From contig NZ_JAJIUJ010000012.1 of the NCBI RefSeq assembly GCF_020880415.1, forward strand, positions 1 to 59,908: DNA of 59,908 bases, read 5' to 3'. The notes under the pieces are model-generated. The model saw only the letters and a program-made list of their open reading frames with translations, had not been told where the DNA came from and made no database searches. Source of the stretch: Xanthomonas euvesicatoria pv. euvesicatoria (GTDB lineage: Bacteria; Pseudomonadota; Gammaproteobacteria; Xanthomonadales; Xanthomonadaceae). This document shows, piece by piece, positions 27,008 to 34,366 of this stretch (positions are counted from its first letter, which is position 1; every line of letters starts with the position of its first letter). A program made the position numbers and the translations under genes.

Positions 27008-28063
27008 TCAACGCACCCAGTTCGGAATCGGCATGGCGTTACCCGGCACGGTATTGTCCTTGTCGTCGCGCAGGTATTCCGGCAGCTCGTTGTTCTTCTC
27101 GCGATGGCTGCGCAGATCGCGGGTGATCTGGTAATTGCGGCGCTGCATCCACGCATCGCGGGTCAGCGCGTATTCGTCCGGCGCCTGGTCGCGCAGCGAA
27201 TCTAGCGACATCAGCTGCGCGCGCGTGTCCACCAGCTGCAAGCCCTGCAGGGCGAAGCGCGTACCGCCGTCGTCCACCTGGCGAATCCACGACAGCGGAA
27301 TATCGCCCGCCAGCCCGAAGGTGTCGCGCACGGTGCGCGGGCCGAACAACGGCAGTTCGAAGTAACGCGAATTGCGCCAGCCCCACGCGCCCAGCGTCTG
27401 GCCGAAGTCTTCGCTGCGCCGCGGGATGCCGGCTGCCGAGGCGGGGTCGAACAGCCCGGCCACACCGAGGGTGCTGTTCATCACAAAGCGCCCCATCGAC
27501 TGCATTGCATGGACCGGGTGGCCTTGCAGCAGCTGGTTGACCATGGTCAGCGGCGTGCCCAGGTTGTCGAAGAAGTTGGTCACGCCCAGGCGCGCCGGGC
27601 TCGGCACCACCTTGGTGTAGGCCGTCGCCAACGGACGCGCCACGCCGCGGTCCACCGCCATGTTGAAGCGGTGCATGCCGCGGTTGTAGCGCTCCCACGG
27701 GTCGTATGCCGGCGCCGCGCCCGGTTGTGCCGGCGCACCGTTGGCACCTGCTTGCGGGGTGGTCGGGCCATACAGCGCGTCGAAATCGCTTTCGGCATCG
27801 GTGGGCGCGCCTGCAGCGGCGGTGCTGGTACCCGCCGCGGCCTGCGCATCGGCAGGAGCAGCAGCGCTCGCCGGCACCGCGTCCGGGGCGGCCATCCCGG
27901 CGGCGGCCGGCTGCGCGGTCACTCCGGCATCGTCGCGTACCGGCGCCTCGGTCGCAGGCGCGATGGCGGTACTGCCCGACGGCGGTGGGGATTTGGGCGC
28001 CTGGCTGGCGCAGGCACCCAGCAGCAGGCTGGCCAACAACGGAAGAGAACGGAACTGGGTCAT
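27008..28063 (-). CDS. mlaA: MlaA (VacJ-like) outer-membrane phospholipid-transport lipoprotein
   Basis: The 351-residue lipoprotein has lipobox LLLGAC (Cys18). It removes mislocalised phospholipids from the outer leaflet together with porins. Between Cys18 and the MlaA domain (starting YDPWERYNRGMHRFN at about residue 120) lies a roughly 100-residue Ala/Pro/Gly-rich linker absent from E. coli MlaA. The domain keeps FFDNLGTPLTMVNQLLQG, RRSEDFGQTLG and the C-terminal helix. It begins 10 bp after mlaB and is the last gene of the mla operon. Confidence 0.95.
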   Translation of the reverse strand: MTQFRSLPLLASLLLGACASQAPKSPPPSGSTAIAPATEAPVRDDAGVTAQPAAAGMAAPDAVPASAAAPADAQAAAGTSTAAAGAPTDAESDFDALYGPTTPQAGANGAPAQPGAAPAYDPWERYNRGMHRFNMAVDRGVARPLATAYTKVVPSPARLGVTNFFDNLGTPLTMVNQLLQGHPVHAMQSMGRFVMNSTLGVAGLFDPASAAGIPRRSEDFGQTLGAWGWRNSRYFELPLFGPRTVRDTFGLAGDIPLSWIRQVDDGGTRFALQGLQLVDTRAQLMSLDSLRDQAPDEYALTRDAWMQRRNYQITRDLRSHREKNNELPEYLRDDKDNTVPGNAMPIPNWVR

Positions 28064-28073
28064 GGGCTGGCGC

Positions 28074-28364
28074 TCAGGCCTGAAAATCGAGAGTGGGGGA
28101 CAACCGGTAGGCGGCGCGCAATTCGTCCAGACCGGACGCCTCGCCCACCACCGCGCCGCTGCCGGCTTGGCGTAACCGGGCAGCCAGTTCGGCCAGCATC
28201 GCCACGCCGGCACTGTCCAGGCGTTGTACACCCGACAGGTCCAGCGTGCGCGCGCCATCCAGCTGTGCGATCGCCTGCGGCCAGGCCGCGGTGACCGCCG
28301 CACGGTCGAGCACGCCGGTGATGACCAGCGTGTCGCCCGTGCGTTGCACGGTATCAGTTGCCAT
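28074..28364 (-). CDS. mlaB: MlaB, STAS-domain subunit of the Mla ABC transporter
   Basis: The 96-residue STAS protein has the core RTLDLSGVQRLDSAGVAMLAE, in which Ser and the LDSAG loop are conserved. MlaB binds the ATPase MlaF and stabilises the inner-membrane complex. Its start overlaps the end of mlaC by 11 bp, indicating tight co-translation. Confidence 0.92.
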   Translation of the reverse strand: MATDTVQRTGDTLVITGVLDRAAVTAAWPQAIAQLDGARTLDLSGVQRLDSAGVAMLAELAARLRQAGSGAVVGEASGLDELRAAYRLSPTLDFQA

Positions 28365-29016
28365 TGGCCGGTGCCGTACCGACCTGCAGGTTGCCGCTAC
28401 GCAGCTCGGCGGCCACCTTGGCGATGCCCTTCTCGCGCAGCGGGCCGTCGAACTGGGTCTTGAAGGTCTGCACGTAGGAAATGCCTTCGATCATCACGTC
28501 GAAGATCTTCCACTGGCCGCCGGTATTGCGCATCAGGTAGTCGACCGGGGTCGGGTCGTTGCCGGCACGCAGCAGGTCGGTGGAGACCTTGACGCCGCGG
28601 TTGCCCGGCAGCGCGCTCTCGGACTTGGCGCGGAAGGTCGGCTTGCCTTCGAAATTCAGCAGCGCGGTGCCATACCGCTGCATCAGGTTGTCGGCCAGCG
28701 CATCGGCAAACAGCTTGACGTCGGCATCGGAGGCGCCACGGCCATGCACGCCCAGCACCAGGCGGGCCGAGTAGTCGCGGTCGAAGGCCTTGTTCAATTC
28801 GCCATTAATGAACTGACGCAGCGCCGCCGGATTGCTGCGGAACTCGGCACGGCGCTGGTCCAGCGTGCTCAGGATGCGGGTGCTGCTGTCGATGACGGTC
28901 TTGGTCGCCGCGCCCTGCGCAGGTGCGCTGGCAGCGGCCGGCTGCGCCAGCACGGTGGCCGGTGCGCACACCAGCAGGGTCGAGGCCAGGACGGCAGAAA
29001 GCACAGTGGTCTTCAT
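28354..29016 (-). CDS. mlaC: MlaC, periplasmic phospholipid-binding protein
   Basis: The product is 220 residues with a signal peptide cut after about residue 25 (ATVLAQ). The MlaC/Ttg2D domain carries DSSTRILSTLDQRRAEF, KAFDRDYSARLVLG and QWKIFDVMIEGISY. It shuttles lipid between MlaA and the MlaFEDB complex. ATG 29016 overlaps the mlaD stop as ATGA. Confidence 0.94.
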   Translation of the reverse strand: MKTTVLSAVLASTLLVCAPATVLAQPAAASAPAQGAATKTVIDSSTRILSTLDQRRAEFRSNPAALRQFINGELNKAFDRDYSARLVLGVHGRGASDADVKLFADALADNLMQRYGTALLNFEGKPTFRAKSESALPGNRGVKVSTDLLRAGNDPTPVDYLMRNTGGQWKIFDVMIEGISYVQTFKTQFDGPLREKGIAKVAAELRSGNLQVGTAPANGN

Positions 29017-29573
29017 TGGTGTGGTTCCGTAGAGGGAGGAGCGGTTTGGGCAGGCGCAGGCGCCTGGCCGTTGGCGGCGGCCGGGGCATTGCTGCCGCCA
29101 CCGCCACCACTGAACATGTATTTGCCAACCAGCTGCAGCAGATCCACCGCCGGCTGGGTGAAGCCGATTTCGTCGCCCGGCTTGAGGGTGTCCGGGTCGC
29201 CGCCCGGCTGCAGCCCGATATAACTCTCGCCCAGCAAGCCGCTGGTGAAGATGCCGGCCGAGGTGTCGGCCGGCAGGTCCTTGTATTTGGTATCCAGCGA
29301 CAGGGTCACGATCGAATCGAACTTGGTCGGGTCCAGGCTGATGTTGGACACCTTGCCGATGGTCACCCCGCCGATCTTTACCGGTGCCTGCGCGCGCAGC
29401 TGGCCGATCTGGCTGAAGCGGGCGGTCAGCGTGTACTGGCTGGAGCCAAAGCCCCAGCGCTGGTTGGTCGAGGCCACCGCCAGCACCAGCAGCGAGGCCA
29501 GGGTCAGCAGCAAAAAGGCGCCGACGGCGAATTCGAGTCGTGGTCCACGCATGGCCATAGTTATTCCACTCAC
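29013..29573 (-). CDS. mlaD: MlaD, MCE-domain subunit of the Mla transporter
   Basis: The product is 186 residues with an N-terminal anchor (FAVGAFLLLTLASLLVLAVAS) and one MCE domain (YTLTARFSQIGQLRAQAPVK, GVTIGKVSNI, LLGESYIGLQPG). A Gly/Ala/Pro-rich tail follows. MlaD forms the periplasmic hexamer that holds lipid. The GTG at 29573 overlaps the mlaE stop (GTGA) and is preferred for coupling; ATG 29558 is the alternative. Confidence 0.94.
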   Translation of the reverse strand: MSGITMAMRGPRLEFAVGAFLLLTLASLLVLAVASTNQRWGFGSSQYTLTARFSQIGQLRAQAPVKIGGVTIGKVSNISLDPTKFDSIVTLSLDTKYKDLPADTSAGIFTSGLLGESYIGLQPGGDPDTLKPGDEIGFTQPAVDLLQLVGKYMFSGGGGGSNAPAAANGQAPAPAQTAPPSTEPHQ

Positions 29574-30319
29574 CTAAACAACATTGCAGAAAGGACGAAG
29601 TTGAACATCAGCACCAGCAACGAGGCATTCACCACCGCGCGGGTGGTGGCGACCGAGGTGCCTTCGATGGTCGGTTCGGCATGGAAGCCCACGTAGGCGG
29701 CAACCAGTGCAGCGGTGCCGCCGAAGATTGCCGACTTGAGCATCGCCACGCCGAAGTCGTCCCAGACGTCCACGCTGTTGCTCAGCCCGGACCAGAACGT
29801 GCCGTTGTCGATGCCCAGCACGTGCACCGCTTCGAAATAGCCACCGGTGATGGCCAGCGAGCAGAACACGCCGGTGAGCAACGGCACCGTCAGCACCGCC
29901 GCCCAGAAGCGTGGCGCCACGGCCTTGGCCACCGGGTCGATGGCCATCAGCTCCAGCGCCTTGATCTGGTCGGTGGCGCGCATCAGGCCGAGCTCGGCGG
30001 CGATCGAACTGCCGGCGCGGCCAATGAACAACAAGGCGGTCAGCACCGGCGCCAGTTCGCGATACAGCGACAGGCCCAACAAGGTGGACAACGCATCCGA
30101 CGCACCGTAGGTGGTGAGCGTGCGATAGCCCTGCAAGGTCAGCACCAGGCCGACGAAGGCGCCGCCCACCGCAATGATCGGCAGCGAGCGCGCGCCGACC
30201 TTGTAGATCTCGCGGACCAGTTCGGCAATGAAATCGCGCGTGGGCAGAGAGCCGCGCAGCACCGTCAGCGAAAACAGCCCGGCGCGGCCGAAGGCGCGAA
30301 TGGAATCGGCGAAGGCCAT
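29570..30319 (-). CDS. mlaE: MlaE, permease of the Mla transporter
   Basis: The 249-residue inner-membrane protein has about five transmembrane helices and the permease signature ELAPVLTALLFIGRAGSSIAAELG followed by ALELMAIDPVAK. Its ATG shares one base with the mlaF stop codon (TGATG). It works with MlaF, MlaB and MlaD. Confidence 0.95.
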   Translation of the reverse strand: MAFADSIRAFGRAGLFSLTVLRGSLPTRDFIAELVREIYKVGARSLPIIAVGGAFVGLVLTLQGYRTLTTYGASDALSTLLGLSLYRELAPVLTALLFIGRAGSSIAAELGLMRATDQIKALELMAIDPVAKAVAPRFWAAVLTVPLLTGVFCSLAITGGYFEAVHVLGIDNGTFWSGLSNSVDVWDDFGVAMLKSAIFGGTAALVAAYVGFHAEPTIEGTSVATTRAVVNASLLVLMFNFVLSAMLFR

Positions 30320-31113
30320 CAGGCAGCACTCCGGTCGCGGCGCGGGGCGGCATCGAAGGCGATCGGGCCGTCCGGCTGGCCGTGCAGGAATTGCTGCACC
30401 AGCGGGTCGGTGCTGTCCTGCAGCTGCGCCGGCGTGCCGGCGAACACGATGCCGCCATTGGCGATCACCACCGCCTGGTCGCAGATCGGCAGCGTCTCGT
30501 GCACATGGTGGCTGACGATGATGCTGGTCAGCCCCAGGCTGTCGTTGAGGCGCTGGATCAGGCTCATGATCACGCCCGAGGCGATCGGGTCCAGTCCGGT
30601 CAGCGGCTCGTCGTAGATCATCAGCGGCGGGTCCAGCGCCAGCGCGCGCGCCAGTGCCACGCGCCGTGCCATGCCGCCGGACAACTCGCGCGGCCAGGCA
30701 TCGGCTGCGGCCAGCAGGCCCACTGCATGCAACTTCATCTGCACCAGGCGCTGCAGCACCGCTGCCGGCAACCGCGTGTGGGTGCGCAGCGGCAGTGCGA
30801 CGTTCTCGGCCACGCTGAGGTCGGTGAGCAGGCCATTGCCCTGCAGCAGCACGCCGACGTTGCGACGCATCTCCAGCAGCGCGCGGCTGCCGGTGGGAAT
30901 GGGATTGCCGAACAACGTGACCGTGCCTGCGACCGGGCGCAGCTCGCCGGTCAGCGCCGCCAGCATGGTGGATTTGCCGCTACCGGACGGACCGAGCACG
31001 GCCGTGATGCTGCCGCGTGGCACCTCCAGCGACACATCGCGCAGGATCGTGCGCCCGCCGCGATCGATGCGGACACCGGACAACTGCACGACAGGGGAAG
31101 CGGAAGCCGTCAT
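30319..31113 (-). CDS. mlaF: MlaF, ATPase of the Mla phospholipid transporter
   Basis: The 264-residue ABC ATPase has Walker A GPSGSGKST (near residue 40), Q-loop VGVLLQGNGLL, signature LSGGMARRVALARA, Walker B LMIYDEPLTGLD and the switch His in IIVSHHVHE. It is the first gene of mlaFEDCB-mlaA. ATG 31113 was chosen over longer frames because the family begins VVQLSGVRI shortly after it. The promoter should lie within about 31114-31180, where AT-rich sequence occurs. Confidence 0.95.
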   Translation of the reverse strand: MTASASPVVQLSGVRIDRGGRTILRDVSLEVPRGSITAVLGPSGSGKSTMLAALTGELRPVAGTVTLFGNPIPTGSRALLEMRRNVGVLLQGNGLLTDLSVAENVALPLRTHTRLPAAVLQRLVQMKLHAVGLLAAADAWPRELSGGMARRVALARALALDPPLMIYDEPLTGLDPIASGVIMSLIQRLNDSLGLTSIIVSHHVHETLPICDQAVVIANGGIVFAGTPAQLQDSTDPLVQQFLHGQPDGPIAFDAAPRRDRSAA

Positions 31114-31495
31114 CGGTGCCTTTAACAAAATTACAACGCGATAGAGTAGCCCGTGCACCGCTGAACATAACCAGACTGGCGCGTGCAGTATTGTCGCATT
31201 CACCGAAGGGCGATGTGCGGGTTGCGTGTCGCTGTCTGCGTAACAGCGTGTCCTGCAACGCAACCAGGCCCACGCATACGGGCGTGATCGGCAAACGTAC
31301 GCTGCGGTAGGGACGTAAGCGACGTTGCCACAGCACGCAGTGTGTACCTTGAGACTGGCATGTGCCCCTGGTCGTCTTGCCTGTCGCAGTTGCGCAACGA
31401 TCTGCCTAGCATGTCGCGTTGTCGGCAGCGGCATCTTGTCGAACCGGCCACAAAACGTGACGATCCACGCTACTTCGTCGCTGCAGGAATCTTCC
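31114..31495. other. 382-bp divergent intergenic region (mla and DUF6916 promoters)
   Basis: No supported gene. On the minus strand the sequence ttgtaattttgttaaagg directly before mlaF is the AT-rich leader, and TACTCTAT (about 31146-31139, minus strand) could be a -10. Nothing else is recognised. Confidence 0.5.
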
Positions 31496-31783
31496 ATGGA
31501 GTTGCTGACGCTTGAACACTTTGCCGGCAGCGTCAACGAGACCTTTGCCGCCGCTTTGAATGAGGGCGAGGTGCCGTTCGTGCTGGTGGAGGCGCGGCCC
31601 TTGCAGCACGCGCGCAATTCGCAACGTGCGCCGTTCTCGCTGCTGTTTCGGAATGGTTCGGCCTTTTTGTTTCCGCAGCAGACCTATCAGATGCGGCATG
31701 CGCGGCTCGGCGAGATCGGTATCTTCCTGGTGCCGGTGGCGCGCGAGCGCGACGGGTTCTTGTATCAGGCCGTATTCAATTGA
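31496..31783 (+). CDS. DUF6916-like small protein
   Basis: The 95-residue soluble protein starts ELLTLEHFAGSVNETF, has a beta-rich middle (FSLLFRNGSAFLFPQQTYQM), and ends LGEIGIFLVPVARERDGFLYQAVFN. This resembles DUF6916, a domain encoded beside phage-tail-collar genes in many proteobacteria. It converges on the GNAT gene with an 18-bp gap. Function is unknown; the neighbourhood suggests a role with the tail-collar proteins. Confidence 0.7.
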   Translation: MELLTLEHFAGSVNETFAAALNEGEVPFVLVEARPLQHARNSQRAPFSLLFRNGSAFLFPQQTYQMRHARLGEIGIFLVPVARERDGFLYQAVFN

Positions 31784-31801
31784 ATACGGCCAGCTGCACG
31801 T

Positions 31802-32359
31802 TCAACTGAGCAGGTGATCGTGCCGATGCCAGTGCATCTGCAGATGGGTCTGGGTGCTGTCGCCTGCAACGAATCCGAGGCGGGCATACAGGCGTTGCGC
31901 GGCGGGGTTGGCGTGCAGCACATGCAATGACATAGCACATCCCGCATCGCGGGCGCACGCCTGCGCATGTGCAATCAACTGCGTGCCGATGCCCTTGCCA
32001 TGCCAGTCCGGCAGCAGGCTGATATCGACCAGCGTGTGGTGTGCGGCGCCGCGGTGCAGATACAGCCGGCCGATCGCTAGAGCTTTGGTCTGCACGATCA
32101 GAAAGTCCGCATCGGCAAACTGCTGCCGGTAATGCGCGCGCTGCAGGGCGAACTGCTGCTGCAGGAAGGCGCGCTTGGTCGCTTCCGGCCAAGGCACCGG
32201 TGCCAGCTCCTCGCGACGCGTGCTGGCGTACAGATCCTGCAACCAGGGCAGATCCGCATCCTGCTCTTCGCGCAATGCAATGGCGTGCGCACCCGGCAAC
32301 GTGGTCTGGCTTGCGCCGCCGGATGCCTTCACGACCTCGCCGGAAAGCGGGCGTGTCAT
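31802..32359 (-). CDS. GNAT family N-acetyltransferase
   Basis: The 185-residue product has a GNAT fold with the acetyl-CoA motif LLPDWHGKGIGTQLIAHA (motif A, near residue 120) and motif B region NPAAQRLYARLGF. It begins 4 bp after the third tail-collar gene and so probably belongs to that operon. It may acetylate one of the tail-collar proteins, but that is only inference. Confidence 0.85.
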   Translation of the reverse strand: MTRPLSGEVVKASGGASQTTLPGAHAIALREEQDADLPWLQDLYASTRREELAPVPWPEATKRAFLQQQFALQRAHYRQQFADADFLIVQTKALAIGRLYLHRGAAHHTLVDISLLPDWHGKGIGTQLIAHAQACARDAGCAMSLHVLHANPAAQRLYARLGFVAGDSTQTHLQMHWHRHDHLLS

Positions 32360-32363
32360 GACA

Positions 32364-32900
32364 TCAACTGAAGACAGGGTAGTCGCCGGATAGCGCGATG
32401 CAGAAGTTCACCGCCAGATACGGCTGCCGGTTCTCGTGGGCCTGGCCGTTGCCGGTGGGAATCAACATAACGGGAGAGAACTGCTTGTCGGGCGCAATTG
32501 CGTTATATGGACGTGCGCTGCTGCTACCTGGCGACGACAGCGCGGCGCCGCCGACGGGCGCACCGCTCTTCTTCGTCTGGTCCGCTAAGGAGAACGAGTT
32601 GACGCCGTGCTGGTGCATCGGCATCTCCGAGCCCGACAGATTCACCCCTGCGGAACCAAAATTGCTGCCCAGCGTGTGCGGGGTCAGGCCAGGGCCCGGG
32701 CCCTGCTGGCAGCCAGCGCGCGCGGTGAAGTTCGGCAGCTGAAACGTACTGGAGCCATTGCCGCCGTAGGCGATGCCGAGCAGCGAATACAGCGCGCTGT
32801 TCTGCGTGATCGGCAGGACGGCACCATTGCACAGGGCCCAGCCGTAAGGGTTGTAGTCGAAGCCGAACAACTGGATTTCGCCGAGATAGGGTTCGGTCAT
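32364..32900 (-). CDS. Phage tail-collar domain protein (MdpB-like), paralogue C
   Basis: The product is 178 residues. The tail-collar domain is seen in GEIQLFGFDYNPYGWALCNG, LPITQNSALYSLLG and TFQLPNF. The C-terminal block ends NFCIALSGDYPVFS. It is the third of three tandem paralogues and lacks a signal peptide. The family includes MdpB, named as a microcystin-related protein, and stand-alone short tail-fibre-like proteins. No phage structural genes accompany it, so it is probably domesticated. Function is unknown. Confidence 0.85.
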   Translation of the reverse strand: MTEPYLGEIQLFGFDYNPYGWALCNGAVLPITQNSALYSLLGIAYGGNGSSTFQLPNFTARAGCQQGPGPGLTPHTLGSNFGSAGVNLSGSEMPMHQHGVNSFSLADQTKKSGAPVGGAALSSPGSSSARPYNAIAPDKQFSPVMLIPTGNGQAHENRQPYLAVNFCIALSGDYPVFS

Positions 32901-32960
32901 GAGCGGATTCCTCCGATGGAGCGGATGCGTGCCGCAGCCACGTCGACGCGGCGCATGGGA

Positions 32961-33488
32961 TCAGGCTTGCTGCGGAAAGATGCCGGTGGTGGCAATGCAG
33001 TACTGCACCGTCAGTGTGGGCATGACGTTGTCGTGCGGCTGGTTACCACCGGCGAATGAGGTGCTCTGCCCCGACATCGCTTGCGCCGTGGCGCCGCCGG
33101 TGGTGGTGAGATAGAAAGTGTCGCCGCTCACCGCTGCAGGCAACAGGCCCGAGGGTGCCGTCGCTGTCGCCCCCGCGGTGGTAGCTTGCGCGACGTGCGT
33201 ATGCGCCGGCATCTGCAGATCGGTCAACGTCACCGTCTCGGTACTGGCACGCTGGGCAAGCACGTAGTTGCTCAGTCCCGGCCCCTGGCCCTGGTGGACC
33301 GGCACGCGGCCGCGCAGGTCAGGCACTGCAAAGGTGCTGGTGCCATTTCCACCGTAGGCGGTGCCGAGCAGGACATATAACGGCTCGTATTCGGAGATCT
33401 GCAGCAATGAGCCATCGCACGCTTGCCAGCCCTGAGGAGTGCGGCCAAAGCCGAACAGGCGGATTTCGCCGATGAAGGGAGTACCCAT
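32961..33488 (-). CDS. Phage tail-collar domain protein (MdpB-like), paralogue B
   Basis: The product is 175 residues with the same layout as its neighbours: GEIRLFGFGRTPQGWQACDG, QISEYEPLYVLLG, TFAVPDLRGRVPVHQG, and the end QYCIATTGIFPQQA. The middle region is Ala/Thr-rich (TTAGATATAPSG) and differs strongly from the paralogues. That fits a variable receptor-binding or surface face on a constant collar. Confidence 0.85.
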   Translation of the reverse strand: MGTPFIGEIRLFGFGRTPQGWQACDGSLLQISEYEPLYVLLGTAYGGNGTSTFAVPDLRGRVPVHQGQGPGLSNYVLAQRASTETVTLTDLQMPAHTHVAQATTAGATATAPSGLLPAAVSGDTFYLTTTGGATAQAMSGQSTSFAGGNQPHDNVMPTLTVQYCIATTGIFPQQA

Positions 33489-33555
33489 GAGATTCTTCCT
33501 GGTCGATGAGGTGATCCGCGCACCAGGTGCGCTGCGCACCCGAGTGCGGATGCGC

Positions 33556-34101
33556 CTAGCTGCGCGAAGGGAAGATGCCGGACAGCGCGATGCAGAAATT
33601 GATCGTGGTGTATGGCTGCACGTTCGGATGCGCCTGGCCGCCGCCCTCTGCGCCTACCGTGGCTTGCGAGAGCGGGACCACGCTCCCCGGCGCGGCGTAC
33701 AGCGGTGTCGCCGTTCCCGACGTGGCGCCATTGTTGGCGAATAGGCGCCCGGTTGGGTTGCGGTTATTGCCGGCGGCGCTGGCGCATTCCATTAGATGGA
33801 GGTGTGCAGGCAACTGGTTTTCCACCAGCGTCACCGTCTCCGCACCAGCGGCCTGACCCATTGGCATCGCCGTCGGCTGCCATGCCGGATCCGCCGACGG
33901 CCCATAGCCCATCGGCGTGCGGCCGCGCATGTCCGGCAGCGCGAAATTGGTCTTGCCGTCGCCGCCGAACCGCGTGCTGAGCAGACTGAACAGGGCCTGG
34001 TTTTGATTGATCGGCAGCAATTGTCCGTTGCATTGCGCAAAATACTTCGGCGCAAACGCGAAACCGGTCAGCATGATCTGACCGATGAAGAACTCGCTCA
34101 T
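33556..34101 (-). CDS. Phage tail-collar domain protein (MdpB-like), paralogue A
   Basis: The product is 181 residues and is the first gene of the minus-strand set. Motifs are IGQIMLTGFAFAPKYFAQCN, PINQNQALFSLLSTRFGG, ALPDMRGRTPMGYG and the C-terminal NFCIALSGIFPSRS. ATG 34101 has a good AGGGGAG site 6-12 bases upstream and fixes the start. It is divergent from the large autotransporter gene 265 bp away. Confidence 0.87.
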   Translation of the reverse strand: MSEFFIGQIMLTGFAFAPKYFAQCNGQLLPINQNQALFSLLSTRFGGDGKTNFALPDMRGRTPMGYGPSADPAWQPTAMPMGQAAGAETVTLVENQLPAHLHLMECASAAGNNRNPTGRLFANNGATSGTATPLYAAPGSVVPLSQATVGAEGGGQAHPNVQPYTTINFCIALSGIFPSRS

Positions 34102-34179
34102 GCGGATCTCCCCTAGGGTGTTTGACGCCGACATCGCGCCTGGCGCTGCTCTACTTAATCACGTCTTCTGCGCAATGCA

Positions 34180-34238
34180 AGCATTGATAATGCTGAATCG
34201 GACAGGGGCGACGTATTTGGTGCTTTACGAATACGTAA
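34180..34238. promoter_or_regulatory. AT-rich divergent promoter region with two palindromes
   Basis: Between the tail-collar operon and the autotransporter lie AGCATT-GAT-AATGCT (34180-34194) and TTACG-AATA-CGTAA (34225-34238). Both are perfect interrupted palindromes in an unusually AT-rich spacer. They may be binding sites for regulators that control one or both divergent units. No regulator gene is adjacent. Confidence 0.4.
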
Positions 34239-34366
34239 ATTTACTGTTCAAATGCTAGCGCAGCATGGTGGGGAATATGCCCTTCAAGGCCTATAACCAT
34301 GCTGTCTGAGGCACCAGGAGCGTTGCCGGCGCCAGTGGGTGGCGTGATTTTCCGGGGAAATGGAAT

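Noticed and set aside
31802..34101. Tail-collar genes as part of a prophage
   Set aside because: No capsid, portal, terminase, tail tube, lysis or integrase genes occur nearby, and both flanks are ordinary chromosomal genes.
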